Source of the DNA: Mesodorylaimus sp. YZB2_4
Taxonomy: Eukaryota > Nematoda > Enoplea > Dorylaimida > Dorylaimidae
NCBI GenBank assembly: GCA_030248295.1
Contig: JASANH010000728.1
Span: 94,575-158,574, forward strand
Length of the DNA: 64,000 nt
Direction of reading: 5' to 3'
In this document: piece by piece, positions 9,857 to 22,248 of the stretch
How the letters are laid out: every line of letters begins with the position of its first letter
Numbering within the stretch: position 1 is the stretch's first letter
Program-made: the position numbers and the translations under genes
Notes under the pieces: generated by a model
Seen by the model: the letters and a program-made list of their open reading frames with translations, nothing else
What the model was told of the DNA's origin: nothing
Database searches by the model: none

Positions 9857-12119
9857 ATGAACGTTGGTTTGTACTTCAATCCACTTTTATGGGACAATGA
9901 TGGCAACGATGACGATGAAATTCCTCGGCGACCAAAGATTTTTCGGCCCCGCATTAATTTTGACAGGGACGAAGTAGACACGAAGCAGAGATTCCGTTTG
10001 ACGAGGGCACATGTAGAACTATTGGTAACGAATTGGTAACTACGTAAAACACGACACCGACAAGAATTGCGCTTTGACTCCACGCCAGCAAATTATTGTG
10101 AGCCTTCGGTAAGATTTTATCACATTGCTTAGTTTCTACTTGATGTAATATTTATGGCTACATTGCTATCAAGATAAGTGGCCTGTTGCAGGTATTTGGC
10201 GACGGGAGATAACTATCGCTCAGTGGGAGATGCACACGGTGTTAGTAAATCTACTCTTTCACGTGCGTTGCACCGATTCGTGGAAAATGTCAATCGGCAC
10301 ATTTACCCGAGAATCGTCGAGTGGCCGAATGATCCAGCTCAATTACGCGGCATCGCGGCGAATTTCAAGTCAAACGTGGCATGCCGTGCGTGTTCGGCTG
10401 TGTGGATGGCACTTACATTGATATCATTGCCCCGAATGAGGAGGAACCGACTTTTGTAAATCGTCATGGTCGTCACTCATTGAACGTGATGCTCGTTTGT
10501 GGACCAAAGTTGAGGTTGCGCCAAACTGAGCTTTTTGTAATACGGGCTTACGTTCATTCTGCTTTCAGGTTTTATTATGTTTCAAGTCGATGGCCTGGTT
10601 CCGTACATGACGCTCGGGTATTTCGTAATAGCTCATTGAAACGAAGATTGGAAACTGGCTGGCGGCCGATTCCGTTGGGCGTTTTGTTGGGGGATTCTGC
10701 TTACAGTGACTGTGATTCACTCCCGTCGCGGCCCCTGAAACTTGGCAAGAACGTCACTACAATACTGCACATCGACGCACGCGAAATCTTATCGAATGCG
10801 CTTGGGCAGCCCGCCAAGTCCCGACACGAAAACTGTTAATCGATTTCTCGCCTTGCCTGGGCACCTGTCCGCGGTTACTGCACTGCATTGTTGTTGGGCC
10901 CTACCTACACACATTTCTTTAAAAAACAGATTATGCGCAAATGTGTCTCTGTATTTAACCGTAGGCCTTTCTATAGAAGAGCCGACATTCAATTAGAAGG
11001 ACCAGAATAACTGGTTATCTTTTTTCCAGCAGCGGTAGGAGCGGTGTGTTTGACCTGCGCCTATGCAGTCAGTTTCGTCAGTGCATATACCTCGTGCGGT
11101 TAGTCAAGTATCGGCTCCTAACGCTCCACACAACAGTTATCTTTTCCCAAGGATTATCCATTTCGCACGCCGAATAAACCCACCTACTGCGACAAATATT
11201 TTTTTCAAGATAGGTAGGCCTTGACATGTGGGCTCGAAAAACTCGTCCAGTAAATGGCTGGGCTTGCTTTACACTCATTCATCCTACGTGATTAATAATT
11301 ACTGTATGTATTGCTATTTTTTGTTGCAGTTCAAGCCAGTTTGCCAATGACGTCATTTCAAGTCACCGACATTGGTCTCACTGGTCTATATGATACTACG
11401 AGCGGCGATGCGCTGACAGTTTCGTCGCAAGACGCCAACACGATTCGTCTCGATTATCGAAGCAGTAATATTTCCTTTTTTAAAGCCACAAGGTAACGCT
11501 TGAGTAGATTGCTGGTTATGCCCACAGCGCAGTGCTTTGCACCTTCCTTGACATGATCTCTATCCAGCTGATCCTTCCTTGGGCCGTCCGCGCTCACCAT
11601 CGCCATCACCATTGCCTAACGTTCATGCGAAGACGCAGTTTCCTTTTGACAGCCAGAAAGATACCACGAAAAAAGAAGATCAAGAATCCGGTAAGTGATT
11701 TATTTTCTTTTAGCCCCTGAGGGATACGCAAAGCCTGAGATGACCCTGAGTAGCTTCCAAAATGATTCTGAGCAACTCCTGAGATCCTGCGATGACCCTG
11801 AGCAGCTCCTGAGATGACCCTGAGCATCTGAGATGACCATGAGAAGCTTTTGAGATGACTCTAATCTTATGGAATCTTGAAACAACGCTTTCGTTGTTCA
11901 TTCTACAGCATGCTTTTCCGTCCCGTTTTCGCGGCCGAGGTTATTAAGTGCTGCGCAGCTTTGCATAACTTACTGATGCCCGACGACGAAGCCGATGAAG
12001 CATTAGATGAATTTGATCGTGTGCACAATGCGGACGACGATCACGATTATCATGGCGGTGGTGTGCGGTTGAATAATGAGGATATCACTAGGCAAAGGGA
12101 ACTTGTGGCTCTCTTCTGA
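9857..12119 (+). pseudogene. HARBI1-type DDE nuclease transposase, frameshifted
   Basis: The ATG at 9857 begins an N-terminal region with an acidic stretch and RFRLTRAHVELL. An 83-nt GT-AG intron (10109-10191) joins LR to YLATGDNYRSVGDAHGVSKS, a helix-turn-helix. Next comes CVFGCVDGTYIDI with the first catalytic Asp. A 60-nt intron (10509-10568) precedes SSRWPGSVHDARVFRNS and GVLLGDSAYSD, the second catalytic region. The C-terminal exon (11909-12119, after a TTCTACAG acceptor) carries AAEVIKCCAALHNLL, the usual end. One frameshift lies near 10030 and another near 10373, with a further break after 10720. The stretch 10840-11905 holds no matching domain and looks like a long intron with inserted repeats. 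Confidence 0.8.
11735..11860. repeat. Minisatellite with GATGACCCTGAGCAGCTCCTGA-like units
   Basis: Five or six imperfect units of about 15-25 bases (CTGAGATGACCCTGAG, GAGCAGCTCCTGAGAT and variants) lie within the presumed last intron of the Harbinger transposase. Confidence 0.75.
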
Positions 12120-12382
12120 GCATTTTATGGCCTTTTTGTTGATTTAATTGTTCTGCTTGGAGGAAAAATGAAGTCTTATTTATTTACTTTATTCACTTTC
12201 ACTCCCACACAGACACAGTAAAGCTATCGTCTATATGTCCTACTTCTTTCAGCTTTAGCTGTCCCCACTCAAACTCTCGTTTTCACTGTCCAAGGTCCCA
12301 TCCCCACCCATACGACTTATTTGCATTTTCATATACAGTAGATCTGTTTCAATTTCAAGTATGAGATCTGATTTTTGAGTAG

Positions 12383-13295
12383 TTAATTGTTTAGCACCAG
12401 ATTTCGTTTCTTCTCCTTCTCCCAGTCCTCATCAGCAAAAAGTGACGCCCTTTTTCGTGAACTTGACGAAGGTTGCCGTGATGTGCCGTTGCCCACTGAC
12501 GATGAGCCAGCAGCTAATGAAGTGATAGTGCTAACTGGGGTCGCCGAAATCGCTTTAAACGCACCACTTGCGCAAGTCGATTCAGCCACCAAAGGGGAAG
12601 CAATTTTTGGCGATGTTTTAGAGGAAGCTGCGATACGTGGTGTTTGTGTGAGCTGTTCATGCGGGTAAACTCGAAAGACGTCTAGGCTTTCAGTGATCTC
12701 GTTAATGACATTATCTTCCAATTGTTCTGAGATCGGAAGACCAGCGACTTGCGACGAATCATGTCCCAAAATACTCAAAACGGCAGCATGGACCTGAAAG
12801 ATGTTTTGATATGTATGGAAAGTGGACAAATAGGGAAGGGGAAGGGGGGGGGGGGAGAAGGGATGGACACAAAATTGCCAATACAGTATGCTGGAAGCGG
12901 ACACCAGGTATCGTGTATTCCATTCCACTGGGTAGCGCATTTTAGCAGAATGAAATAACAAATGAGATCAGTCGGCCTTACTGTAATTTATTACTCACTT
13001 CTCCGTAAGTGGCTGCTCCGCCACCTCCGGCCCCTGTCGCCGCATATTTGTCTCGCTTCGATTTCGCGTCCCGTTTCCAGTTATCCCACGTACAATCTCG
13101 CAAATGTTTGATATCTTTATCGTCTGGATAAGGAGTGAATCCGTACGTGTCCCTGCAAATATTATCGATCTCCATCCACGCCTTTTGTTTCTTCTGTTTC
13201 GAATTCTTATCCGAAAATTTGCCTTCAATGACTGGCAATCTTTCGCCAATTAATCGAATCACGATAAGTTTTTGTTGGTCGGACGACAAAGGCAT
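12383..13295 (-). CDS. Harbinger Myb/SANT-like DNA-binding partner protein
   Basis: The ATG at 13295 starts exon 1 (12999-13295). It encodes a trihelix Myb/SANT-like domain of about 80 residues with spaced aromatic residues (KAWMEIDNIC, YGFTPYPDD, CTWDNWKRDAKSKRDKY) and a Gly/Ala tail. A donor GTGAGT and an acceptor TTTCAG define an intron at 12794-12998. Exon 2 (12383-12793) is in phase and encodes a Ser/Thr-rich region ending in a basic-acidic helix (RKRASLFADEDWEKEKKR). In Harbinger elements this protein binds the ends and brings the nuclease to the nucleus. Unlike the nuclease gene, this reading frame is intact. Confidence 0.75.
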
Positions 13296-13796
13296 TTTCG
13301 AAGTCTAATTATATGAACATGCAGTGCGTAACATATTGAACAGCATTTCGCACCTTACTCTAAAGTGCAAGCACTTTGATCAGATCAAATTTCAATTTTG
13401 AGTCAAGGAAATAAGCCAACCAGTAAATTTCACGAATTAGTAGATACAAAGCAGAAGTATCTGAAAGATATCTATTCTAAACGTAGGAGAGACCGATCTT
13501 ATTCCTACTTTCTACTCTTGCCGTCGGCGTCGCCCATAAGCAGACGACAATTGTGTGCCTACGCATCATCTCTTGGCCCCCACCCCGGCGTCCGTCCATC
13601 TGTCCGTCCGTTCACCCGTTTTGCACGAGTGACTGGTGAAACACCCGTCGGACGGACTCGTCCGGGATGGGCCCGTTTTAGACAGACGGACGGATCCGTT
13701 AGATCCGGATCCGGAGACGTGGTGAAACGGGGCCCAGAGCTGCTAGGCCATATAATAGTGATAGTGGGGCCGTGATATCCATGGCCTATAGTAGAA

Positions 13797-13880
13797 AATC
13801 GCACAACGCACCGAAACCCGGCTGCCTATAACAAACATGAACGGCTACATACATCGCGTCTCGCCACGAACCGCTTATCA
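13797..13880 (-). repeat. Dispersed repeat R1, partial copy C
   Basis: On the minus strand it shares GTGGCGAGACGCG, TTTGTTATAGGCAGCCG and CGGTGCGTTGTGCGA with the 3' part of copies A and B. It lies just outside the Harbinger right end. Confidence 0.7.
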
Positions 13881-16331
13881 GACCAATGTTCACTCGAATA
13901 TACTGTACAGTACACGGGCGTGCATGAGCTGTAAAGTTAACGTGAACAAGTTGGAGCTTGCGCAGTTTCGGGACAAAGGAGATGACGGGTTCTGACGGCA
14001 AAGTAGATAAGACTCATCCCTTGGAAAATAAATCCAGATCTACAAAAGCCGCCAAATATCCATAAAGGTTACTTACTGCTTAGTTCCTCCCCTCCAAAGT
14101 CTGGCTTCGCTGTCTGCTCATCCGTAGCTCTTTCAGTGCCATAGGCCACGTCAGCTGCAACATCCGTCGCAGAAAAGGCTGCTTTTCGCTCTGCCAATTT
14201 TTTCCTGTCCATTTGACTCGAGCAATTTTGGTCTCGTGCGACAACATTGACGACATGACAAACCATCTACGTATGGCAAAAAACGCACTTCCACTTTCTT
14301 GCCTTTCTAAGGTCTTCAAAGGCTGTAAATTAAATTCGAATTGATCATGCAACAATCAATCAAAACCATTCTCATAACGGCTCACTAATTCTATCTAAAA
14401 CTTTATCTGCTGTGCTATCTGGCTGCATGGCTCGAGCATTAGAGCTGGGTGCTGATTTTGAGCAAGGATTAACTAATCGTAAGACCTGCATGATGAATCA
14501 AGGATAAGTGCAGCTACAATGCAGTACAAGAAGCGACTTACACTTGCAACGGGCTTCCCATTTGCAGTGACAACAGGTATTGGTAAGTATCGGCTTTAAA
14601 AATGTAAATTTGCTAAGCCTTCTTTTTTGAGCAATTTTACTGTTGTTTCCTGAGCGACTAATCGTCAGCATCCCTGAATTTGGGAAGAGAACGGTTCAAA
14701 AAATCACCAAACAACGAGATAAGACGCCATCGAGCATAGTCCATTGTTATGGAATACCTCGTCATTAGCGGCGTCTCTGAGCACAGATTATTTGGTACCT
14801 GGTCTTGCACAGCACGCTTCGACGGAAAAGGATCATTTACAGATACCAACGCCGAGGGCAATACTTGAGCCGTATGGCTCTGTACACGATGCCGGTTGGA
14901 ATCCTACGATACATTGGATAAATTACAGTACAAACACCCTGCTTTTTCTTCCTAGAAATTTGACCAAGGGCGAGGCAATCGGTTCCAAATCTGATAAAAT
15001 TCTTTTGGTTTCGGAATTCCGGCATAATTCCTTTCTATCGCACTAATCGAAGTGGTGGAAGAAATTGCTGACTTGGTACTGACCGTCGCCGAGAATATTC
15101 CTGGGAGAACTCTTTTTCGAACGCTAAATAAATTGGCTGGCGCGTCTTACGCTTAATAAATTGTCCAACGCTAAAATAAATTGCGTTTATCCTGAAAAAA
15201 CTTAATAATCCTGTTAAAACCGAGCCCAATCGCAGGAGACTAAAAAATAGGCTGACCTCGTCAAAGCTATAACTTTTACTCAAAAAATTAGGGGATCTTA
15301 CCCGCAACCCGCGATTTGAACAAATACTTGTCGAAAGATCGAACCTTATCATGCGCGTAGCCGCAAAAACTTTTGAACGCTTCAAAGCCTTTTCTGCCAT
15401 CCTCCACGAGCGTGAACAAAAGAAAATTCAATCGCGGACAAGAGCAACGGGCCGTAGCCAGAGCCGTTTATCGCAGCTCGACTGAACTGCCGCGCGGCAG
15501 CCACCGACGAAGAACCGGCAACTGCTAGAAATTTAGCTGGCTTGCAGTCCCCATACAGTGAGCAGTCACAGCTAAGTATCTAAGTTGACGAGACTAATTA
15601 GTTATAAATTTTTAAAAACTAGCAGGCTTGGGTCAGTGGACGCGTGACTGTCACCTGGCAAGTCTTCAACAGGCCTTCTAGCAAGGCGAAGTAATAACGA
15701 GCTGGCCACCACCCCATCACACGCTACCCATCGAAAAAAGACTGCTGGGCGCGTATAAAGGCGGCAATTAAAAAAAATCGTGTCTCAAACAACCAAAACA
15801 CTAGCTTTACGTGCTTTTACTGTTAATTAAAAGCCCTAGTCTTTCATTACACGATTTCAAAATGATTATGAACATTGTAACAATGCAGTCATATAAGTCA
15901 CGTTATGCCTTATACGCATAGCGAATACAGTAACGATCTCAAATTTTGGAAATCTTCAAAACACTAAAAAAGCAATTTTTGTGCGAACCCTGCTAGAACT
16001 ACCAGATACTTCATCGTGTTGCAACAACAAAAAATACGGAAATAATCTTAGAAGCAACATGAAGGAACAGTGGACCGCAAAAACTCGCGGTAGTCTTAAT
16101 GATCACATGCCGACCTTTTTTCTCAGCCTTTGGCAATGGTCGACCACTCCAGTCTACCTCCCCAGCGCAGTTTTTTAAAGCTAAATTTTATCAACAAAAT
16201 TAGAAATATTTTATCTTAAATTTGTCCTACCGCATGCAAAAATCTTAACAAAACCTGCGTTAATTGCAGATCTCCGATTCCCTTCTACAGTACCCTCTGT
16301 TGGAAGCCCTCATAAAAATAGTGGTTCAAGC
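13881..16331. other. Stretch without a confirmed gene
   Basis: A minus-strand open segment at 14085-14266 (from an ATG at 14266, ending near a GTAAGTAA donor) and another at 15305-15400 (MAEKALKRSKVF, also ending at a donor-like GTAAG) could be exons. I recognise no domain in either and cannot connect them. Confidence 0.35.
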
Positions 16332-16898
16332 TTATTCCACCATGATCCATTCGACTTCCTCGTCGCCCAACTTTATCCACGCCTTGTCTTCCTCCTCTCT
16401 TTCCACGTCTTCCCACGACATGTCACTTTCCTCCTCGGACTCCACCCACGCGTGATCGCGCTTCCTGCCTCTCGTAAAACTATGGCGTCCAAGCCATCGA
16501 TTCCATAACATGGCACACTCTGCGAACTCTTCAAGTTTTAGTCTCATGATAATATCGATTTCTCCAATCGCCAAAAAATTTTTCGCTGAAATTAAGAAAC
16601 AAATCGTTTTGATTCTGCAAACGATGCAGCACAGTTGTAAAATCCGTAACCTTGGCCACATGCCCAGATGCTGCACATTTACTACATCCGATTTTTTTTA
16701 TCGTGAACTGCTTCTGTCTGCTTCACACGCGCCTGTCGTACGACAGGGGGGCTTGTCCCGTGTGTGAGAATAAATTTTTTCAGCATTGATTTGCAGATGC
16801 AGCCCCTCATACAGAAGATCCCGAGCTATTGGGTGTTCCAAACTTTTATGCAGCTCCGTGATGCGTTGCTGAACCTGGTTATGTTCCAGCTGCGGCAT
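16332..16898 (-). CDS. Candidate host gene of at least two exons, acidic C-terminus
   Basis: An ATG at 16898 opens a helical segment (LEHNQVQQRITELHKSL) that stays open to about 16775. A later minus segment after a TTAATTTCAG acceptor (about 16592) encodes 85 residues with an acidic Trp-spaced end (SEEESDMSWEDVEREEEDKA) and a TAA at 16332. The exon join between them was not fixed. The skewed composition and splice signal support coding; the family is unknown. Confidence 0.3.
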
Positions 16899-16899
16899 G

Positions 16900-19679
16900 C
16901 CAAAAATTACGAAGTGTCATATGCATCTCTGGAACTGAATTGCGGCTGACTGTTGAGTGATGCTTCCCGCATGATTAATTGTCCTTGGCCCATCATTTTG
17001 GAAGTAACTCCAAACAGATTGTGAAAATTGGTTGCTATTGATCCAACTCTCACAAAATACGCAGCAAATCACGCAATGGCAAGAAGAAGAAAAATTCTAA
17101 CCTGATGACCCGTGCGCGCTCTTGACAGCGATTACCTTAGGGAGGTGACCTCATAGTCGAGACAATGCGTGCGCGCTTTTGACTCAGACCCAACTAAAAT
17201 CAAGCCTCCTTTCTTTGTTAAAGGAAGATTCAACAATTTAAAGATTGCTAAAATAAAAATGGACACACGAAGTACAGTAGTTGTTCTTACCTCTTTATTT
17301 ATAAAAAAAGTGAAATTTCTTATTGCTTTGTGTAATATTGGCGATGATTTTGCCTGCAAAAAAGACATGGATAGAAGAAGCCAACAAAGAACAAAGATGC
17401 TGTACAGTATCTATATTGAATTCTCTCCACCCAGTCACCCTGAGTCACTCAACAAAGTATGTACATCAGCTCGACAGCTAAATCGCGTATGGGATGAAAA
17501 TTGCCAGAATTCGCGCAAATCCCACTCCTGGCATCAAGCTACATTACAGTTAGAAACTATAGGTTCATCAATAAAGAACGCCCCCCCTCTAGGGGGAGGG
17601 TTGGGTTAAGCGGAAAAAAGCGCGCAAGTGAATGTGGGAGGGGGCAGGCTGGCGCCAAGTGGACGTGTACTGTACTTCACGAAATTGGCAGAAAATATCT
17701 CGTAAAATTACTAATATTTAAATCACGAACAATGGATCCAAAGACTCCTCGTCAGGTGACTCAGATCAATCATATTCCAGTTTTTTAAAGCACTTTTCAT
17801 CTTATGGCTTTTCTTTATGTATCTGAGGTGTATGAACAATTTTAGTGCTTATTGCCAGTATTTGTCGCTAAATCAGGTTCCTTGATAAGAAGACCTGCAG
17901 GCGTGGGCGGGGGAGGGTCTGATGGGCAAGTACTCTTAGGAGTGAGGCGAGCGAGTATATCTCTGGCCTCCCAGTCCGGTGTCCTACAAGCCTGCCCTGT
18001 TTCAGCTGTCGCTATCCATTACCACTCCAATTGCCCAGGAGAACTAGCCTGCAGCTGAGACGTATTTTGGAAAAACTCTATGCACAGTAGCAATTACAGT
18101 ATATATAGCATGATAGACATTATTGTTTTCAAGCAGAAATGGCGCAAAAACAATTTTGATGCGAACTCGGACGATTCAGCAGTCGTATGACTGAAGACCG
18201 GTACCCATCACTTCTTGGCGGGGAATTACGGCGTGGATAGGGAGGGTCAAAGAACGCGTTTTTTGGTAACGTATGAAACTAAGAAGTCAGCAAACAAAAA
18301 AAACAGCTACCTGGGAAAAACTTCCTCCTTGTAATGGAAATATACTTTTTCTTTAGGCCAGGTCTCGTAAGACTGTAAAGTAGAAGGCAATCGGTGCGAG
18401 AAACAGGGTCGTGTATCAAAACAGAATCAAAGATCACGCTTCGAAACGCAGCACGTAGACGGGCTGGTCCACGGACGCAATGAGAGCATGGTAATGGATT
18501 ATTGTTTCGCGAGCGAGGTCAGCCATTGGGGACGCTGTCAGTTCCGCACGCGCTTTTGTTCCAGTGACCTGTGTCCGCAAGTCCTGCACCCGTATATGCT
18601 TTCTACATGTCAATACGTTCTACAAGTTTTGTGGAGGGGCCATCCATGAGGGTCGGCTTTGGATGGCACTTTCGAATCTCGATCTCGATTTTTTTGGTCT
18701 CTCGATTCTCGATCTCGATTTTTCTGGGTCGAAAGTTTCGAGATCTTTTTCTAGTTCATAGAACTAAGGGTCCACGAAAGAGTGATGATTGCTATACACA
18801 CATTGCGAGGTAATGCTAGCTGATATGAACGCGGAAAGCACCCAAAGTTTGTAGGGGATAGAAGAGAGTTGTTAGAGTGAATTTTCGGGAAAACTGTTAC
18901 TCGTATTCCGGTTACTTAAAAGTTTTTAAGTATGGCTTCTCGGAGAGCCACAGACTAGCATTGATACAGTTACAGTAACTGAAACTGAATCTCCTCGCCA
19001 AACCTGAATTTAACTGAAGCTAAATCTTTTTGAAATCAGTTAAATTCTCATATATAAACTTAGTAATCTTTTTCCGACTATACGTGGAAAGCTCGAAAAC
19101 AAAAGAAAAGAAATGCAGGTGATTGCTGGTTGGAATCCTGTTGATCACGAGTTGGAGGCGTACTGTATTTTGTCATTCTTTTAAATTGAAGTTTTTTTTA
19201 AATTTGTGGGCTGAAGCCTGTTTTGCCACCAGCCAGCCAGCATTCACACCTTATAAGGGGCTGTGCGGGGACAAGCGCACAAAGCAGCGTCCCTCTGTGT
19301 GTCTCCACAAGAAGTAACTCCACTCGAGGCCATCCTGGACTGGACACCGACTTCCTCGGACGATTGCGGGTAGGGTTTGAACCCTGTTGCTGTTCGATTG
19401 TTGAGACTGCCTCTTCGTCTGGCTTCCGTCTCTTCCCTCGGACCATCTACAGTAGTTGGTACCGGGTGACGGCCTAGCATGCAAGTTCAGCGAGGCTTTA
19501 AAATTCGCGAGCTGACCTCGATCACCGAGGATCGAGCCCAGGACGAGTGTAGCCACTCACTCCCAAGCAATACGGAAAGACAAATGCCAGACTGCTCTGC
19601 ATAACCGCGGGCGCCCATACAATTGAAGTTGACATTAATAGGATTGTGATTGTTGATTGGTGCAAAAGAAAGCTCTCTG
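16900..19679. other. Stretch without a recognised gene
   Basis: Only short open frames. A small tandem TCTCGATCTCGATTTTT-like repeat sits at about 18675-18745. A CCCCCCCTCTAGGGGGAGGG palindrome lies at about 17582-17600. No mobile-element ends found. Confidence 0.45.
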
Positions 19680-20025
19680 CAGTGGTGGCGCTGTCTGGCC
19701 GACTGGTACAGCGGCTAGGAGATTGAGCAGGAGGCTTGCGGGGGCCGAGCTGGTCTCTGTCCAAGGCAAGGGCTGGATGTAGTGAGCACCTCTAACCCCG
19801 CCTTCAAGTGGGGGATATGCAAGAGGCTTGTGAGAGGCTGAGGTGGTCGGCTTGTAGGAGGTCAGAGCAGCTGTAGTCTCTGTCTGAGGGGAGGGCTGGA
19901 GGCAGTGAGCACCTCTAAACCTGTCTCTAAGTGTGGAGAGGATGAGCGGGAAGCTTCTTAGGGGCTGAGCTAGTCGGCTTGTGGGGGTTGGAGCTAGCTT
20001 CTGTCTAAGAGAAGAGCAGGGCGTT
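19680..20025. repeat. Tandem repeat, about 3 units of 110-130 bp
   Basis: Units share GTGAGCACCTCTAA, GGCTGAG-TGGTCGGCTTGT, GAGGTC/GGTTGGAGC and CTGTCTGAGGGGAGGGCTGG, with imperfect copies starting near 19690, 19780 and 19910. It ends about 40 bases before the next open reading frame. Confidence 0.7.
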
Positions 20026-20063
20026 CGGACTCTATCGGTCCTAGCTCGCCAGTCGCTTCAATA

Positions 20064-20783
20064 GTGGAGGAAATCGCTTTTATGATTGCTGGTCCACTGA
20101 TCATTGGCCTTGCCTACCTCGTTCAAAAGAAGGGTGGTTATCGGATTGTTATTCGAGAAAACGTCGTACCACTGGGACTAGCTTTTGCATTATGGTTGGG
20201 AGGAACGGGTGTTCGTGCTGACTGTGCTTGTAACGTTAGTGGTCCTGGTCAATTGGACTGCCGCAGCATCGCATCGTTAGACTTGCAGGACTCAGAAAAT
20301 TGTAAGCCCATTGAATTATTCGTGACAGCTGATTTCGCTTGAGCAACTCGGGTATTCGCTTCGCTCCCTAACCTCACAACCGTTTTCATTCCGCACCATT
20401 CTATGCGTGCTCCGCTCAAGAGTTGCATCTGCGACTTTGATATCCCTTGTTCACGACTTGGAAAGTGCTGCCTTACTCAATGTGCCACGGGCGCACCTTT
20501 GGACGGGACACTTGGGTTGGTCGTCGATTTGGTCGGGACGGTCATATTCGTAGTTACATTGGTTGGCTTCTGCCTTTTATGCTACAGGAAGAAGTGGCCG
20601 CCACCAATGTTCACCAACTCGGTCCCTGACAATGCGCAATCTTCCGATGACAAACACGTATCTGCTTGCAGTGTGGGAAGGGACACAACAGCACCATTCT
20701 TCGAATACGTCAGCAGAGCCAAATATCAAGATGGCGTGGCTATGGGGCGTCGTGAAGTGGTAGTAGAGGTGTTGCCGATGTAG
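20064..20783 (+). pseudogene. Single-pass membrane protein ORF with one in-frame TGA
   Basis: One frame runs 240 codons (first ATG at 20082) broken only by a TGA at 20340-20342. It has a hydrophobic N-terminus (MIAGPLIIGLAYLVQ), a second hydrophobic segment before a Cys-rich part (CACNVSGPGQLDC), a leucine-rich-repeat-like string after the stop (SLPNLTTVFIP), six more Cys (CICDF, GKCCLTQC), then a clear transmembrane helix (20511-20590) and a basic-start tail (CYRKKW). It could be a decayed surface receptor or an envelope-like protein. The TGA is most simply a mutated CGA. Confidence 0.4.
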
Positions 20784-20799
20784 CCTTCGATTATTCGGC

Positions 20800-21230
20800 A
20801 TGGCGGCAAGGTGAGTTCGCGTGTACTATAGGAGGTGTGAGGGCGGCGTACCAGAGCAAGTTCGCACTGACAGTAGTGCGTCGTCCATATCGCAAGGTTG
20901 AGTCCATGGAGCTTACATTTAAGAATATGTACGTGTCATTTCTGGTAAAACAACTAGTGCGGGTGCACATTTATATGACAAGCAAATTATAAAGCGGTTA
21001 TTCAGACGGGTATTCACCAATTGTGCTGTGTTCTAAGATGGTGTACTTTCATGAGGCCTGATTGAATGATCGTTCGTGTGGTGGACTATACATTAGAAAG
21101 CCTTCGGTGCAACGTGCTAAGTACGACGTAATACCTTGTATATTCATAAATGATTAGCACGTTTCGAGCCAGGCAGATTTTGATTAATCTGGTTTGTAGT
21201 TTTGCGCGGCGATACTGCAGTCCTGAGACG
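20800..21230. other. Stretch without a recognised gene
   Basis: No supported coding, RNA or repeat feature seen. Confidence 0.5.
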
Positions 21231-21232
21231 GA

Positions 21233-21958
21233 TTAGCTTAGAAAGTGTGCGCACAGACGTGTATTATATAGCATCGTGGATTGATTACATCTTTGCACGT
21301 ACAGTATATAGCTGACCCGCATATTAGTGCTCCTCGCTGTCATGGTCATCTTGTCCGGATATGACCTCCTGCACACGCTTATAAATTTTGATGCCGGGTA
21401 TGTGCCTATGTGAGGTATTCTGTATTGGTTCACTTTGATTTGACGGTTCAACAATCGATATTCGATTACCATTCGGCATTGATTAGCTTCTTTATTCTTC
21501 ACTAACACAGCAGGGGAAGAATATCCCGAGGTAGATGGTTGAATTAAGCCAGCCTTCAGCATCTCATCAACGTGTGCCTGCAAGACGGCGCGTTGTGCGA
21601 AAGGTAAGCGGAATGGTCGTACTCTAACTGGTGGTTGACCTTGCGTGTCGATTCTGTGTCCCACAATCTTACACTTACCTAAGTCGTAATCGTGTTTTGA
21701 GAAGATATCGTGACTATTTGTTAGTAATTTAGGTAGCCGTTCAGCTTGCTCGGGTGTCACATTTGATGATTGGATAGTGGTTTTGAACTGTTTTTGCATA
21801 TCCTGGTTGGCGAACGAGGACGACTGGTTTGCATGCTGACTCTGGGCATGACTATGTATTGACGCTACCATATCAAAGTGATTGACTGGAGTCGCAGTGC
21901 CTAACCTTGAACTACAATGTACTTTCACAAGATATTTATCAGGGTTGTGGACGACCAA
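21233..21958 (-). pseudogene. Truncated Ty3/Gypsy reverse transcriptase, N-terminal part
   Basis: The frame carries VRVRPFRLPFAQRAVLQ, EMLKAGLIQPSTSGYSSPAV and EYRLLNRQIKVNQYRIP, the standard entry region of a Gypsy RT. It then loses the match before the catalytic YxDD. It differs from the complete RT at 28-29 kb, so it is another family. There is no start codon and no flanking domain. It lies just left of the full Gypsy element. Confidence 0.8.
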
Positions 21959-22248
21959 AGAAATCTCCTTGTCTGCGGTGACGCAATAAACTGCTTCATT
22001 TATTTGTATTTGTACAAACAGCCCTATTATACCGAAATTTCATCGCAGTGTCATACAATCACAATGCAGAAATTTTTCTTTTTTTTAGAAGTTTTTTTTG
22101 AAATTCTCTTGCTTTTTAGGGAATTTTCTGTTTTTTCGGTTTTTTGTTTTAGGAACATGGCAAGGCGTGAACGATGTACCACCAAATCAAGTTGCTCGAA
22201 AGTGCACCAGACTGTATTGTTGAGCGGATACAGTTATTTTCAGTCATG

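Larger units (their letters stand above)
9516..13736 (+). mobile_element. PIF/Harbinger DNA transposon with both partner genes
   Basis: The ends share an imperfect terminal inverted repeat built round TTTCACCA with subterminal ACGGATCCGTCC and GGACGG strings (9519-9670 and 13590-13734; the right end reads GGTGAAACGGGGCCC). Inside are a HARBI1-type nuclease gene on the plus strand and a Myb/SANT-like gene on the minus strand, converging. Two genes of these kinds define autonomous Harbinger elements. Exact end bases and target duplication were not fixed. Frameshifts in the nuclease gene show this copy is inactive. Confidence 0.8.

Noticed and set aside
14744-15046. Plus-strand frame of 100 codons
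   Set aside because: No ATG-linked context, no domain, and the opposite strand is equally open; judged chance.
19370-19480. tRNA or SINE from GGTTCAAACCC on the minus strand
   Set aside because: Only a B-box-like string; no A box at the right distance.
20340-20342. Selenocysteine codon in the membrane protein frame
   Set aside because: Possible in principle, but no downstream SECIS-like hairpin was recognised and the residue before and after show no redox motif. A nonsense change is more likely.
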